This document shows positions 34,811 through 46,661 of a stretch of 64,000 bases of DNA, in pieces. Below the pieces are notes generated by a model, which saw nothing but the letters and a program-made list of their open reading frames with translations, was not told the origin of the DNA and searched no databases. The translations under genes and the position numbers were made by a program. The stretch is from Epiperipatus broadwayi (lineage: Eukaryota > Onychophora > Udeonychophora > Euonychophora > Peripatidae), in assembly GCA_028023455.1 (NCBI GenBank), contig JAQFVV010012434.1, positions 4,864,264 to 4,928,263 of the forward strand, read 5' to 3'. How positions within the stretch are numbered: the first letter of the stretch is position 1; each line of letters opens with the position of its first letter.

Positions 34811-36568
34811 ATACTCTAAATATTTACATGTATACAATAATAATTTTTGATTTACAAACCTAATAAAAGTTGACCAATGCACTTTTGTCTTAAATTATTT
34901 CAGACAAATACATTTACTAGATCACATAATTTTAGTTTGCAGTGAACTCGTATTTTTCAGTATATTGTGACTAAAAAAATTATTTTAAAATATACATAGA
35001 ATTCTTATTGAATTTACTTAATGTGATTGTAAATGTATAAAATATGGAGTAAGGGAAATTATTGAAAATGGTTAACATATTGGATGCCAAATTGTAACTA
35101 TAAAAAATGAAATAATAAATAAATATATAAAGGAGGAGACTACAAAATGGGAAAGATATAAATATAGTGAGGGGAAAATAATTATCAAAATGGCTAACAT
35201 AAATCTCTCAAGGCTTATAAAAATAATATAAATAAATAATTATTAAAAATAATAACAAATAAAGTTTTATTCAATATATGGGAAAACAATGCAGGGAATT
35301 TTATTGCATCCAAATATATCCTATAAAAATTAATTTTTTACATAAATCTTAAAATCTATGAGTGGTAATAAACTTAAGCAACTAACATTATTTTTATGAT
35401 ATATGTTTATTTTGGAAAATTATACCATAACATAAAATTTGTACAACATTGTGTGACTATAGACTACCAATCATGAGATGATGCAAGAATGCAAAAAACA
35501 TAAGAATCTAATTAATTTTAATAAATATATTTTATTTACAAAATTAAGCATTCAAGGCACATAGTATTAAGGTTAAAGCCTTCTATGTATTTATGTGCTG
35601 ACCATGCACTTAATAAGAATTAATGTTTACAACTTTAAATTGATTCGAAATATTTCTAATTATAAGATCTAAATATTAACTTACTATGAATTGAAAGATT
35701 TTGTGAATGTTAATTTCTAAACAAGGTAGTGGACTTAGAACTTACTAGCTTTACATTTTCAAATTAAAATGCTTTAGATTTGCCTATATAATTAGAAAGT
35801 AGGTTGAAGCTAAGATGGCCACTCTTATCTTTATAAAGTCATAATGTTGTGTTAACATTTGTAGAGTTCTTTCTCATGGTAAAATTAGTACTCAAGGTGC
35901 ATAGTATTAAGATTAAAGCCTTATATATATTTAAAATATATGATGATAAAATATTAATGTTCATCCTCTTAGATTTCATGAAGTATAAATAATATTTTAA
36001 TCAAGTGTACTCATTATTGAATGTTTCTACCAGGTGTTGTTAAAATAAATCAAAATATTAAAGAGGGTTGTTCAACAAAGTAGAAATGTGCTTTTATAAT
36101 ACTTATCCTAAAATGTACTCACTAAATACATTTTATTTTTACTTGTTATTTATCTTCATTGGTTTCTATTCTAATGTGTTTTTTACATAAAATATTTTGT
36201 ATTATTTTATTAACTATTTCTATTATAGATTCTTATGTCATTGTAATTTATATAAAACATTGGTCCCTTTAGATCTCAAATGATTTATAAATGATTCTAC
36301 AAAATATATGTAGCATTAACATAATACTTTCATTGGCAACAGAATAAGTCATTAGAGCTTTTCTCTACTGTTTGACAAGACAACATACAATCAAGAGAAT
36401 TCAATGCCATGGAGACCAGAAAAAAACACTCTAAGCTTAACAAAACATAATGTAGTAAAGGAAATATTTTTAAATATTAATTCTAAATAAATAATTTTAA
36501 AACAATCTTGCTTTAACTACACACAAGCACACAATTAAATAATATAATATTATTAAGTTTAACTATAA
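34811..36568. other. AT-rich stretch with a local repeat
   Basis: No gene seen. The only structure recognised is the local duplication listed at 35537-35970. Confidence 0.5.
35537..35970 (+). repeat. Local direct duplication (~90-bp units, ~340 bp apart)
   Basis: The segments near 35537-35630 and 35880-35970 share CAAGGYRCATAGTATTAAG, TTAAAGCCTT, TATGTAT/TATATATTT and a later TTAATGTTCA-like block in the same order. Confidence 0.55.
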
Positions 36569-36848
36569 ACTTTTAAATGATGAAATACCTGTTATCCACA
36601 ATTACTTTTCTTCAGTATCCATATATCTAGTAATATTATATTATAAGGATTTTGTATTTTATTATCAATAATAATCATAAATAAAAAAAATCAACTAATA
36701 AATAAAGTTTTTTTAAGTCCTTTTTTTTCATGGAGATAATTCCCTCGATGATTTTATTTTATACTAGATTTATGATGATGCAATTTTAAACAAAACAATT
36801 TCCTTGATGCTTTTATTTTCATAGAATTCCTGGGATAATGCAATTACT
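36569..36848 (+). repeat. 280-bp direct duplication, left copy
   Basis: Nearly identical to 42903-43183 in the same orientation: an ACTTTTAAATGA start, a long shared block around CTAGTAATATTATATTATAA, and a TGGGATAATGCAATTACT end. Differences are scattered substitutions and small indels, by eye under one in ten. No coding content. It is either an unknown interspersed repeat or a copied segment. Confidence 0.85.
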
Positions 36849-39402
36849 TCATTTTCTTAAAAGTCATTAATGCAATTGTTCAAAATAAGTTATTTATCCA
36901 AAATAAAATAACTGCATTAAATAGCTTGTGTGATTAAAATATTATAGTATTTTCTTAGACATTTTAACAATATTTAGGTTTCAAGAACATTCTTTAACTA
37001 TATTAGTGTAAACTACACCTGGCAATATTGTATAATTAGTACTTTCTAATAATTAAAATGCAAAAACATTTAAAATTAATATTTTAAAATTGTGAAAATA
37101 AGTATTTAATTTAAAAACTTACTGATAACAAAAGAACACCTCGTTATTGGTTTCTTGATAATCTATTCCAAAAGATAAAAGAATAAAGCATTAAATATTA
37201 GAATTCTAATGTTATTAAAAATGATATATTTAGAATTAGTTATCATGAGAGAAACAAAAAATTCTAAAAGTTAATAAATTATTACTTGCTAATAAAATAT
37301 TTCATTTACAGTTTTTACAAAAATGATTTTCTTTTAGCCTGTAATGGTGGTTTCCATGGAGATTTCTGGTTTTTGTAATGTTTTTTTAATACTTTCTAAG
37401 AATAGTTTTATTTTAAATAAAATGTTTTCAAAGACAATTTCTCCCCCCTCCCTGCCCCATCTAGTGATGTAGTTTTTGATTTAAAAATAAGTCTTTTTAC
37501 AAAAATATTGTATCTTAATCATTAATAATCTCTGAAAATCACAATTTTGTGTCATTTAGCAAGAGGGTAAAACAATCTAAAGCATCGGCCAATCATAAAT
37601 TGTTATCTCCTTCATAGCTTTGTCAGAACAATAGAAAGTACTGTCCATCACACACAAAAGTCTATAAAAGTTCAAATACTGCTGACATCTTGTGGAATTC
37701 ATAGAAGGTTTGCTGTAGCCTGTCATATGCCATAATTTAACCTACCCATTGCTTTAAAACAGTATAAAACATTTGTGATTGCAATGCCATATCACATTGC
37801 CTAAAATATCAAATATAATAGTGCAATCACAGCTCACTTCTGTAAAGAACTTAATCTCCATTAATTTATGCATTTTTATGGGGCTGTTTTAGAGGGCATG
37901 GTTTTCCCCTCAGGAAAAAGCTTACATTTTAAAAATTATTACTAGCAAATATGACTGAATTTAAACATATAAGTACACAGTTGATGCTTAGGAAAAGGTA
38001 AAAAGATAAAATCCATTCAATGCAATGTTATTTATAAATTTCTGTTAATGTCAGAATTTATACCATTATTACAGTGGCAACATAATAAGATTTTTAATTT
38101 CACCCTAAAATATTCCAACTCATTTACTTTTGACATCTTATTTGATATATATATAAGCCAAAACCAAAAAACAAAAAGATCTGTATAAATACATAATTGT
38201 AACAAACAGAATAAATTATGATTTATTATAGTTCTTTTATTAATTTAGTTTGTATATTATTGTGATATTTAATTTTGAAATTGAATAGTTCAATGTACAT
38301 TGACCTTTGACTTTGTTCTATTATTGTTTTTTTATTTAATTTGAATAAATAATTAAAATTTTATTGTAGATTAATGACATTTTCTTAGCAGTTATTATCC
38401 ATTTACAAACTGAACTGAAATAATTCTTATTTAATTTATTTTTCATATAACTTTTAAAATATACTTTTATTTTTATTTATATTCAAATGATATAATAAAA
38501 ATTAATTTCTTTTGCAATTTAAATGATTAAGTTTTTTCTTATATATTACATGCATTATATCATTGTAGTTATAAGAATATTATGTTAACTTTGATATATT
38601 ACAAGAAAAGAAAAAGAGTTTAACTCACTTAACAACTTATTATAATCAATAGTGTTTTACTTATTATTTCTGCCATCATTTTTTTAAAAAAAAACATTAA
38701 ATTTAATTACATAACAGTATAAAAAACAATATCAAAATTTAAAATTAGAATAATAAATTAAAATTTCTCAGAGAGTTAATTTTTAAGAATAATCTTCATA
38801 TTGATGAAATATTTATAATGTTAACACAATAACGAGAATTTGAACAAAATAATTTTAATATTAACCTATTTTTAAAATAGAATGCCTAATCTGAACAAAT
38901 TGAACTGTATAAATAAAATCAATATGAATAGGATGAATAATAAAAATGGGATGCAATAGAATCATTGACTAATTTAATTTGATATAAGTAATTTATCTTT
39001 AGAATTAGAAATTGTGATATGTTTTCTCATAAAAGAGTTAAAATCACATATTACTTATATAAAATATGTTGTTTCATTTATAATATTTTTTAATATTTTT
39101 TTATTTTGTCGTATTATTTTTAATGTTTACAATATTTCTAATATTTAAAATAAATGTAAATTTATTAACTATTGAATATTTTTCAAACACATGTACAAAA
39201 TACATATTATTTACATAGTATTTAATTTTAATTAATAATATATTTTGATAAGATAAATATGGCTTGTGTAATTTAACATAATTGTGATATTTAATTATAT
39301 TTAATTGATTTAGTATTAAAATTTCATGTTACTATTGTTAAAATCTGACTCTTGGTTTATGACCAAATATATGTTTTCCCTATATTTCAATAATTAGAAT
39401 TT
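36849..39402. other. AT-rich stretch, no gene seen
   Basis: Holds a C-rich interruption at 37440-37460 and otherwise AT-rich sequence; no coding or RNA signal. Confidence 0.5.
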
Positions 39403-39590
<188 letters not shown>

Positions 39591-40915
39591 AAGCAAAACT
39601 TTATTGAATATCATCAACTGGTTACATCAAAGAGAGTTACACTAGAGTTATATTTACATATATGAAAAGTTATTTTTAATATTGGTTTAGTCCTTGATTC
39701 TGATGGTTACTTTTTACAACCAGGTGAAAAACATTTATTTTTTATTGATGGTTGACAATTAATGGTGTTGCATTAACTGATATTATTTTTTTATTATTTT
39801 CTAAGAAAACTAATTCCAGCCCTTGTCATAGTGGTGAGTAAATTTTGAAGAAAGACCATATTGCTGCAAAAATTCTCTGGTATGCAAAAATACTGTCTCT
39901 ATTTTTGAGTTTTTTTAAGTTTATTGTAGTATATGTTGGGGTGTCTTCTTGGAGTGTTTCCAAATGTGAATGTGCAGTAGGTGCACCAGTATGTGTACAA
40001 GCTAAAAGAGGCTGTATGTATAACTGATATTGCTGTCTTTCTATGCATCTAGAATGTTACCTATTATGGTGCTGTTTTGGCTATAGTTGTTCTGCATTAT
40101 TAGTCACACTTTGTCCAGATATGTGTTTCTTCCTCTCTGTGATGTAAAATACATAGTGGATCAATATTTGTGTAAAATTCTTTGTAGTGAATAAAGTGTG
40201 TTGTTGGTAAGCCATTCAGATTATGTTTGCTAATAAAATCTAAATTTTTATTCTAGGGATCATCTTTTGAACTTGCTTAATAGTTGGCTACTATTTATTC
40301 CCAGTGCTGTAGGTTGATTATTAGCTGCTTGGTCTGGAAATATTAGATTTTGAATTTTCTGATATGTATATTTATTTGTTTTTAGTGTTATATTGTTGCT
40401 TATGGTCCACATATTGCAAGCAGAATAGAGATGTAGTTATATGTGGGGGAGGCTGATCAGTGGGTGTAATTTCTTATATTTATGGAAAAGATCTAAATAT
40501 TGCTATAAGTTTACTGTTTTTTGGGTATGAAACATTGGTATTGCTTGTAGTCCAAGATCATTCCATTTGGTTGGATGTTTTAGTTGTTTTATTGAGACAG
40601 CTACTACATTTCTTTTCCATAGTAGATTGTTACATAATGAGCTAATTGTGGTAATAAATGATTTTGTAAAATTTATTATTGGCAAATATTAGATGATTTT
40701 TGTCATAATAAATTCATTGTATAGTGATACTTTTGATTAAATTGAGAGATAGGATTTGGAATATGATTCAGTAATTCTTTCTGTTTTAAGTTTTGTTTTG
40801 TATTGTTTTTCTTGTTTGATTCATTCCCAAGTAAGAGAAACCCAGAAACATATTAGGTTTTTCTTAATATATTTGTGTGTTTAATTTACTTGTGAATATT
40901 TCCCATGCAGCTTAT

Positions 40916-41101
40916 TTATTGGTATTGATTTTTAGTCTGAACTTTGTTGTGTAACTCTTTTATGATTTCCTGAAGTATAAGTAATTGCTTCTTTAATTGT
41001 AAAAATACTGTGACATTATCCATGAAATCTATACATGGTGTGTATATGTTGGAGTGAGAAATTGGGATTTCTTGAATATTTTTTTTAATTTGCTCTAGCA
41101 A
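40916..41101 (-). pseudogene. LINE RT motif C region, third family
   Basis: A 61-residue frame with CIDFMDNVTVFLQLKKQL, which fits the place of YADD-containing motif C (Y-A-D-D replaced by F-M-D-N), and a helix rich in L, Q and K after it as in LINE RTs. One catalytic aspartate is lost. Confidence 0.55.
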
Positions 41102-41191
41102 GGGTTTAAATATAATGTAAGTAAAAGTGTACTGAGTAGAAATCCTTGTAGGACTTATTGGCTGAAATAGAAAGATGATGAAGATCTGCCA

Positions 41192-41401
41192 TTAACTATG
41201 AGGTGAATTTACTATGAGGTGAATTTCTCTGTTAGCAGCAGGTTGGTGATAGTATATAAGATTGTGCAAGGCATTTCTGTTTTTTTTAAGTTGAATTAAC
41301 AATGTTTCAATTGGCCCTAAATCAAATGCACTTTCAAACTGTAGCTGCACAGCCATTGAGACATAGTTTTTCTTTTTAATTACTAAGTCAATGATTACCA
41401 T
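41192..41401 (-). pseudogene. LINE RT motif A region, third family
   Basis: A 69-residue frame with QLQFESAFDLGPIETLLIQL, matching RT motif A ('DFxxAFD') and the helix after it, although the first aspartate is Q or lost. Its natural upstream continuation lies beyond the hairpin insert: rejoining at the duplicated TAAGTCAATGATT gives TIIDLVIKKK in frame. Confidence 0.7.
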
Positions 41402-41707
41402 ATAATACTAAATCATCCATGAATTTTACTACTGTTGCACAATGCTTTATTTACCACCCTCTTTTACAGTGTACAGTTTTGATTGCCCCAGCAATCTTCT
41501 TCAGAACTACAACATAATACAGACATATGAATATAAATATACATGAACATATAATTTACATTCTATATATTTATATTCATAAATGCTGGGGCAATCAAAA
41601 TGGTAAAAGAGGGTGGTAAGTAAAGCATTGTGTAACAGTAGTAAAGTGCATGGATGATTTAGTATTATATGGTATACATTTGGCAATTCAATAAGAAAAA
41701 GTAATTA
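41397..41707. mobile_element. Hairpin element, family C, inserted in LINE RT with TSD
   Basis: The left arm (about 41397-41491) and right arm (about 41581-41673) are inverted copies of about 90 bp; an AT-rich loop between them has its own inverted ATGAATATAAATAT / ATATTTATATTCAT. A tail of about 30-34 nt without a partner (from 41674) follows. TAAGTCAATGATT is duplicated exactly (41384-41396 and 41708-41720), extendable to about 19 bp with one deletion. Removing the insert rejoins the LINE RT frame. No coding capacity. Confidence 0.88.
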
Positions 41708-42051
41708 TAAGTCAATGATTGTTTTATATATTAGTTCTGCTTGACCTATTGATGCATTCTTTCTTGAATACTGATGTTGCAATATTGGTATTATATATGG
41801 TTCATTTTTTTCTTTTTAATACTTTTTTCCAGAATTTTTATTCCCAGTGGCTCCATTGAGATAGGCTGCAAATTGGAAATCATGTTATTTGGTGCCTGTT
41901 TTTTTAATGAAGGAGACTATTGCAACTGGATATAACCCTTGTATGTTGTATAGTTTTTGTGATATTTGATTTTCAAGCTGACACAGCCATTTGTTTGTAA
42001 AGTGGCTAAGATGTGATAGTACAAATTATGGTATTCCTGGTGGTTCTATTA

Positions 42052-42053
42052 CT

Positions 42054-42097
<44 letters not shown>

Positions 42098-42115
42098 TAT
42101 TATTATTATTATTAT

Positions 42116-42159
<44 letters not shown>

Positions 42160-42214
42160 TTATTGTTGTTGTTGTTGTTGTTGTTATTGTTGTTATTATT
42201 ATTATTATTATTCA
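42052..42214 (+). repeat. Compound microsatellite (ATC)(ATT)(AGT)(TTG)(ATT)
   Basis: About 160 bp of trinucleotide blocks that change unit stepwise. Open frames on both strands are pure repeat products, not genes. Its right end abuts a segment that looks like another retroelement 3' end on the minus strand. Confidence 0.95.
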
Positions 42215-42425
42215 ACAATAATGTTTATTAATCCTTTGGGTTACATAGCATTATATAACATTTATTGTAAGGGTTACATTTGCAATCATGTTGCACAGGT
42301 TTTTATATAGATTATTTTTAAGGGTTACATTAATCAGTGTTCAAAGAACATTTCTTTACAAATGCTACTACTAGTTTTGGATAAAGATATCAATATCAAG
42401 TTTAATCATTAAAGTCTTAAAAAAA
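42215..42425 (-). mobile_element. Possible retroelement 3' end with AAT tail
   Basis: Read on the minus strand, this segment ends in TTATTGTTGAATAATAAT leading into the microsatellite, like the 3' end of the LINE at 39591. It has repeated AATGTAACCC blocks (three times, about 42240-42340) and no coding trace. Confidence 0.4.
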
Positions 42426-42446
42426 CAGTTCAATATAAAACCCAGC

Positions 42447-42449
<3 letters not shown>

Positions 42450-42510
<61 letters not shown>
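42450..42510 (+). repeat. (TA)n(TG)n microsatellite
   Basis: About 40 bp of TA followed by about 20 bp of TG. Confidence 0.95.
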
Positions 42511-42902
42511 ACCTAAGATTGTAAAATCTGGCATCATATTGACACTGCTAAAAGAGATGTTATTGAGTTTCCTCTGCTGCATGATGTAAGATGCAGAATG
42601 GATTTCTATTTTTATATAGATAGTGATGCTGGAAAAAATAAGATATCAGCAATGTGTGTAGGTTAAGATGGTGAACTAGGAAATCAAAAAATTTATACTC
42701 CAAGGACCATCTTTTGAAGGAGCAGAACAGCTGGCAGTTATTGATACCAAGGATAGAAAAGGGAAAATCTTTGTTTGCTTTTGGATATAGTACAGCATAT
42801 GTTTGCCAGTTGATCAGTTGGATGCTGATAGAATTGATTGGTAAGTATGGTGAGAAATGAAGCTGATAAAGGGGTAGGTCATCAGTAGGAATTACTTCTA
42901 AT
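42511..42902 (+). other. GC-richer unassigned block
   Basis: Less AT-rich than its surroundings with short readable pieces (for example FAFGYSTAYVCQL, near 42770-42810). I do not recognise it; old transposon sequence is likely. Confidence 0.25.
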
Positions 42903-43183
42903 AACTTTTAAATGAAATATCTGTTATCCAAAATTATTTTTCTTTAATATCCATACATCTAGTAATATTATATTATAAGGATTTTGTATTTTATTATCAA
43001 TAATAATCATAAATTTAAAAAATCAACTAATAAATAAAGTTCTTTTGAAGACTTTTTTTTTTCATGGAGATAATTTCCTCGATGATTTTATTTTATAGTA
43101 GATTTTATGATGATGCAATTTTAAACAAAACAATTTCATTGATGCTTTTATTTTCATAGAATTCCTGGGATAATGCAATTACT
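42903..43183 (+). repeat. 280-bp direct duplication, right copy
   Basis: Second copy of 36569-36848, same orientation, about 6.3 kb away. The flanks do not match beyond these limits. Confidence 0.85.
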
Positions 43184-45229
43184 GATCATTACCTTTAGAA
43201 TAAAATAGTATACTACAGACTTCATTCTAGTCTTTGTATATTTTTGTTAATTCTTTCTTATTATTGCTATGAGTTTTTAGCTAGCATAAAACATAGACAT
43301 TGAAAATAATAAGCACATTCACTATTTTTTATTAGTCATGAAGATAAAATACATATGTATATGAAAATGGGAATAAAATGGGAAAATATTGCATTAACAA
43401 ATTAATAATATATTTATAAATGCAAATAAAATAAAGAAACTGATATAACAAAATTATGGGTAAATAAGAGTATGTTGTGAACTGGACATGTATATAAGTT
43501 ACTGACATATTTGTCCTTTAATAAAACATTATTTTATTCTTACTATTACTTCATTATTATTCATTGGTGCCATAAAATTATTATTCATTAAACTGCAGAC
43601 TTAGCAATATATTAATGTTTCAGATTCATTCACTCTATATACAAAAATAATTATTAGAAATAAGAGAAAAATCATTAAATTCTCATCTTCACACATAAAT
43701 GTGAGAATTCTCTTGCCAAAGTCACAAATAATGGGAAGAAAAAAAAATCATTATATCTATAAAAGAATTTTTTTTTTTCAAATTTACAAATTATCTATAT
43801 TTAAAATTCAGGTCTTTTAAATAATAATTTGTTTATTGATATTTTTGATTTAGACATTATATATATGTATGATATTAGATATGTCATATATGTATTTATA
43901 TATTGGATCTTAAAAGTTTTTTCTAGCGCTTTTGCTGGTTAATTTTTTTTAAAATTAGAAATACACAATTAATTTACAATAGGATTTTTTTTTTAGTATG
44001 ATTCTATTTATATCCAAGTATGATTTATTTATGGATAGTAGAACATCATTTAATTCTGGAAATGTTTAACATATGCATTGATATAGAAAACTTTGATCTA
44101 TCTTTAAAATCTCCATATTAAGTTTTGATATCTGTTTCATGTAGGCACTGCATGGCTAGAAAATAACGAGATTCAGCACACTTAATGCCTCTTCATTAAT
44201 TATCTTTAAAAATCTATAAACATAAATACAACTTATCATCATTGAAATAAAAAAATACTAAATCTTTTGAAGAATGAAGGGTAAAGTTTTGTAGTAATTT
44301 AGTTTGTGTTTATTGTTAGAATCAGTTGATAATTATAACATATAGATCCTGCTACATACTTCAAATAGCATATGATTAAATGTTTAAATTCTGGTTTGAT
44401 TAAGTAAAATAAATACTGGATTGTCTTTGAAGTCTAAAATCTGAAATCTAGTAAAAACATTATTTTTTGTATATTTTAAAATAATCTTTCTATGTTAGCA
44501 TGTATTTGATGACCAAAAAATATATTATTTCAAAGTTCAAAAGCCAATTCTCCCATTTGTCAGGATATTTTTTAATATCTCTTAAACTCTTATTTTGTTT
44601 TCTACATTTTTAATTATTTATTGCATTGTAGCTTTAATAATTTTAATTTTACACAAATTAACAATTTATCACATGAAAGCATGTATTCTTATATCATAAC
44701 TTTAACAAAAACTGAATTTTCTGCTATTAACTTAGACTGTAAATTATTGTTTTTATTGGCAATTAAATGCCTTTAAATATATCTTTGATGATTTCATTAT
44801 TAAACTGATCAAACTTAATATCATAAGCTAATAATCCATATACTTGTGAAGAACTACTCTCCCCCAGCTCACCCCCCCCCCCCATAGTCCACTGCAATGA
44901 AAATAGGATTTTAGCTCCATAATATTTGTGATTACATACCATAAAATTTATATAACTTGTAATGCTTATACAAATATTAAATATAAAAATTGTTTTGATT
45001 TACATCAGTGAATAATTCTGGAAAATTATAAATAAATGTCAATATAAATTATTTTACATTGTATAACTGTACATATATCTTGAGGACATATATCCTTCCA
45101 TGTCATAAAGGGATATTTGTTTATCTACATTTTATGTATTCTTTTGTGACTTTTATGTTATAACATTGCAACCTTTATTTTTAAAGGATTGCATATTTTT
45201 TAAGCTATTTTTTTTTAAATAAAAAACCT
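43184..45229. other. AT-rich stretch, no gene seen
   Basis: Almost without CpG. A C-rich run at 44870-44883 is the only notable feature. Confidence 0.5.
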
Positions 45230-45640
45230 TTATTAACACAATAAATATTTACAATTTATACAAGTAATTAAACAAATGATAAATATGCTACAGTTTTGTA
45301 TACCAAAACCCAAAGAATTTGATATATTCCACTATTAAGACAAAAAGTCTGCAGGCAATTAACTAGCTATCTTAAACTCAAGGAGATTGATTTGTATCAC
45401 TGTACCAGAAGGAGATTCTAAGACATGCAACTCAAATGAGCAAAGCATATAACAAAATGATTAATTAGTCCAAGGAATAAGCCACATATAAGAATTAAAC
45501 CTTTATTCAAGACAAATGTTCATCTGATAATCTCACATAGAGTTATACCAGGACCACCCCAGATTTGATTCATCATCTTCCTTGGCAGGTATCTCAGACA
45601 CTGACTGAAATAAGTTTCCCAATCACTATAGAGTTTTTTG
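45230..45640 (-). other. Possible decayed coding or repeat block
   Basis: GC-richer than its flanks. On the minus strand one frame shows pieces such as LFQSVSEIPAKEDDESN and PSGTVIQINLLEFKIAS, broken by stops, and the plus-strand left end looks like a reversed A-rich 3' end (CCTTTATTAACACAATAAA). It could be an old retrocopy or LINE end. No family recognised. Confidence 0.25.
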
Positions 45641-45711
45641 AGCCAGTTGAATTTGTATTGGTATTATGACCTAATTCACAATCATCTTACACATGCATAT
45701 ATACACTGTGT

Positions 45712-45735
45712 ATATATATATATATATATATATAT

Positions 45736-45782
<47 letters not shown>

Positions 45783-45784
45783 TT
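45712..45784 (+). repeat. (TA)n(TTTA)n microsatellite
   Basis: TA dinucleotides pass into TTTA units. The open frame across it is not a gene. Confidence 0.95.
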
Positions 45785-46373
45785 TTAATTTTATATAATG
45801 TAAATGTTATGTTTTTTGCTGAAAGAAAAAATGACATTTATTATAGATTTTTGTTTGAAAATATTTTAATATTTTTAATATATTGAATGAACAATATTGT
45901 TTATCAGTCCTATTAGAATGATCTATCATTTTTATTGAACTGTATTTCTGAAGATATGTAATATGGTATTTTTCCCTCTTTTATTCCATAGCTGTAGAAT
46001 GAACATTTAACATATTCTGCCATGATTATTCATTTGTATTACAATACCTGTCACCGTTGCCTGACTATTGTTAGTAATAATATGCTAAGCAAGCACTATT
46101 TTTATTCATAGAAAAAAAAATGTTTTTGAAATTTTATCAGTCTGGGAGAATTACTAGTACCATGTTTGCATGTTTATTGTAGTAAATGTAACAAAAGTTA
46201 TATTTCAGATATCCAAAAAGTGAGCCAGGAATGCTTAACCTCCAAACTACTTTTAAAAAGATATTTTATTTGCAATAAAATAGATAATTTGTGCTATCAC
46301 ACATAATAAATATTTAATTAGTATTATAAAAATTAACATGTATATAATACTAAATTATGTTAATAAATATCAA

Positions 46374-46646
46374 AACAGGCAAAACTCTCCATACAGTAGT
46401 GTCAATCAGTGCCAACCAGAGTAATCAATGGATGCCAGAAGACTTGTGCATAAAATCCCCATCTAGTGCCTACTCATCCAATATCCCCAGACTAGTTTCT
46501 GGTTTGTGGCCTTCATCAGTGAGGAACTTTGGATCTAAGAGCACTGCACCCAGATCTTAAGATGTAATGCACTGAGTGGCAGTTTTGCCTATTTTAATAA
46601 CACTTATGTGCTAGCATAAGAAATGGTGATCATGTGATGTTTAGTG
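46374..46646. mobile_element. Hairpin element, family A, with perfect 15-bp TSD
   Basis: A 273-bp insert flanked by identical GTTAATAAATATCAA (46359-46373 and 46647-46661). Its ends are inverted repeats: AAAACAGGCAAAACT on the left pairs with AGTTTTGCCTATTTT on the right, and ATCAGTGC with GCACTGAG. A 51-nt tail without a partner (46596-46646) includes GCATAAGAAATGGTGATCAT. A shorter copy with the same ends and tail lies at 55521-55689. The open frame at 46357-46560 is only repeat sequence. Confidence 0.9.
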
Positions 46647-46661
46647 GTTAATAAATATCAA

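Larger units (their letters stand above)
39591..42000 (-). mobile_element. LINE relic of a third family with AAT tail
   Basis: On the minus strand from about 42000 downwards: a pre-palm block (VAIVSFIKKTGTK, about 41935-41895), an RT motif A region (41401-41192), a motif C region (41101-40916), a C-terminal coding trace (40685-39850) and an AAT tail. It is split by a hairpin element at 41397-41707. No endonuclease is seen, so it is probably 5'-truncated near 42000, where a compound microsatellite begins. The clade is not assigned. Confidence 0.7.

Noticed and set aside
35537-35970. Regulatory tandem array
   Set aside because: Only two diverged units are visible and nothing indicates function; kept as a plain repeat.
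46357-46560. 67-residue ORF with balanced composition
   Set aside because: It lies inside the TSD-flanked hairpin element and reads into it from the flanking duplication.
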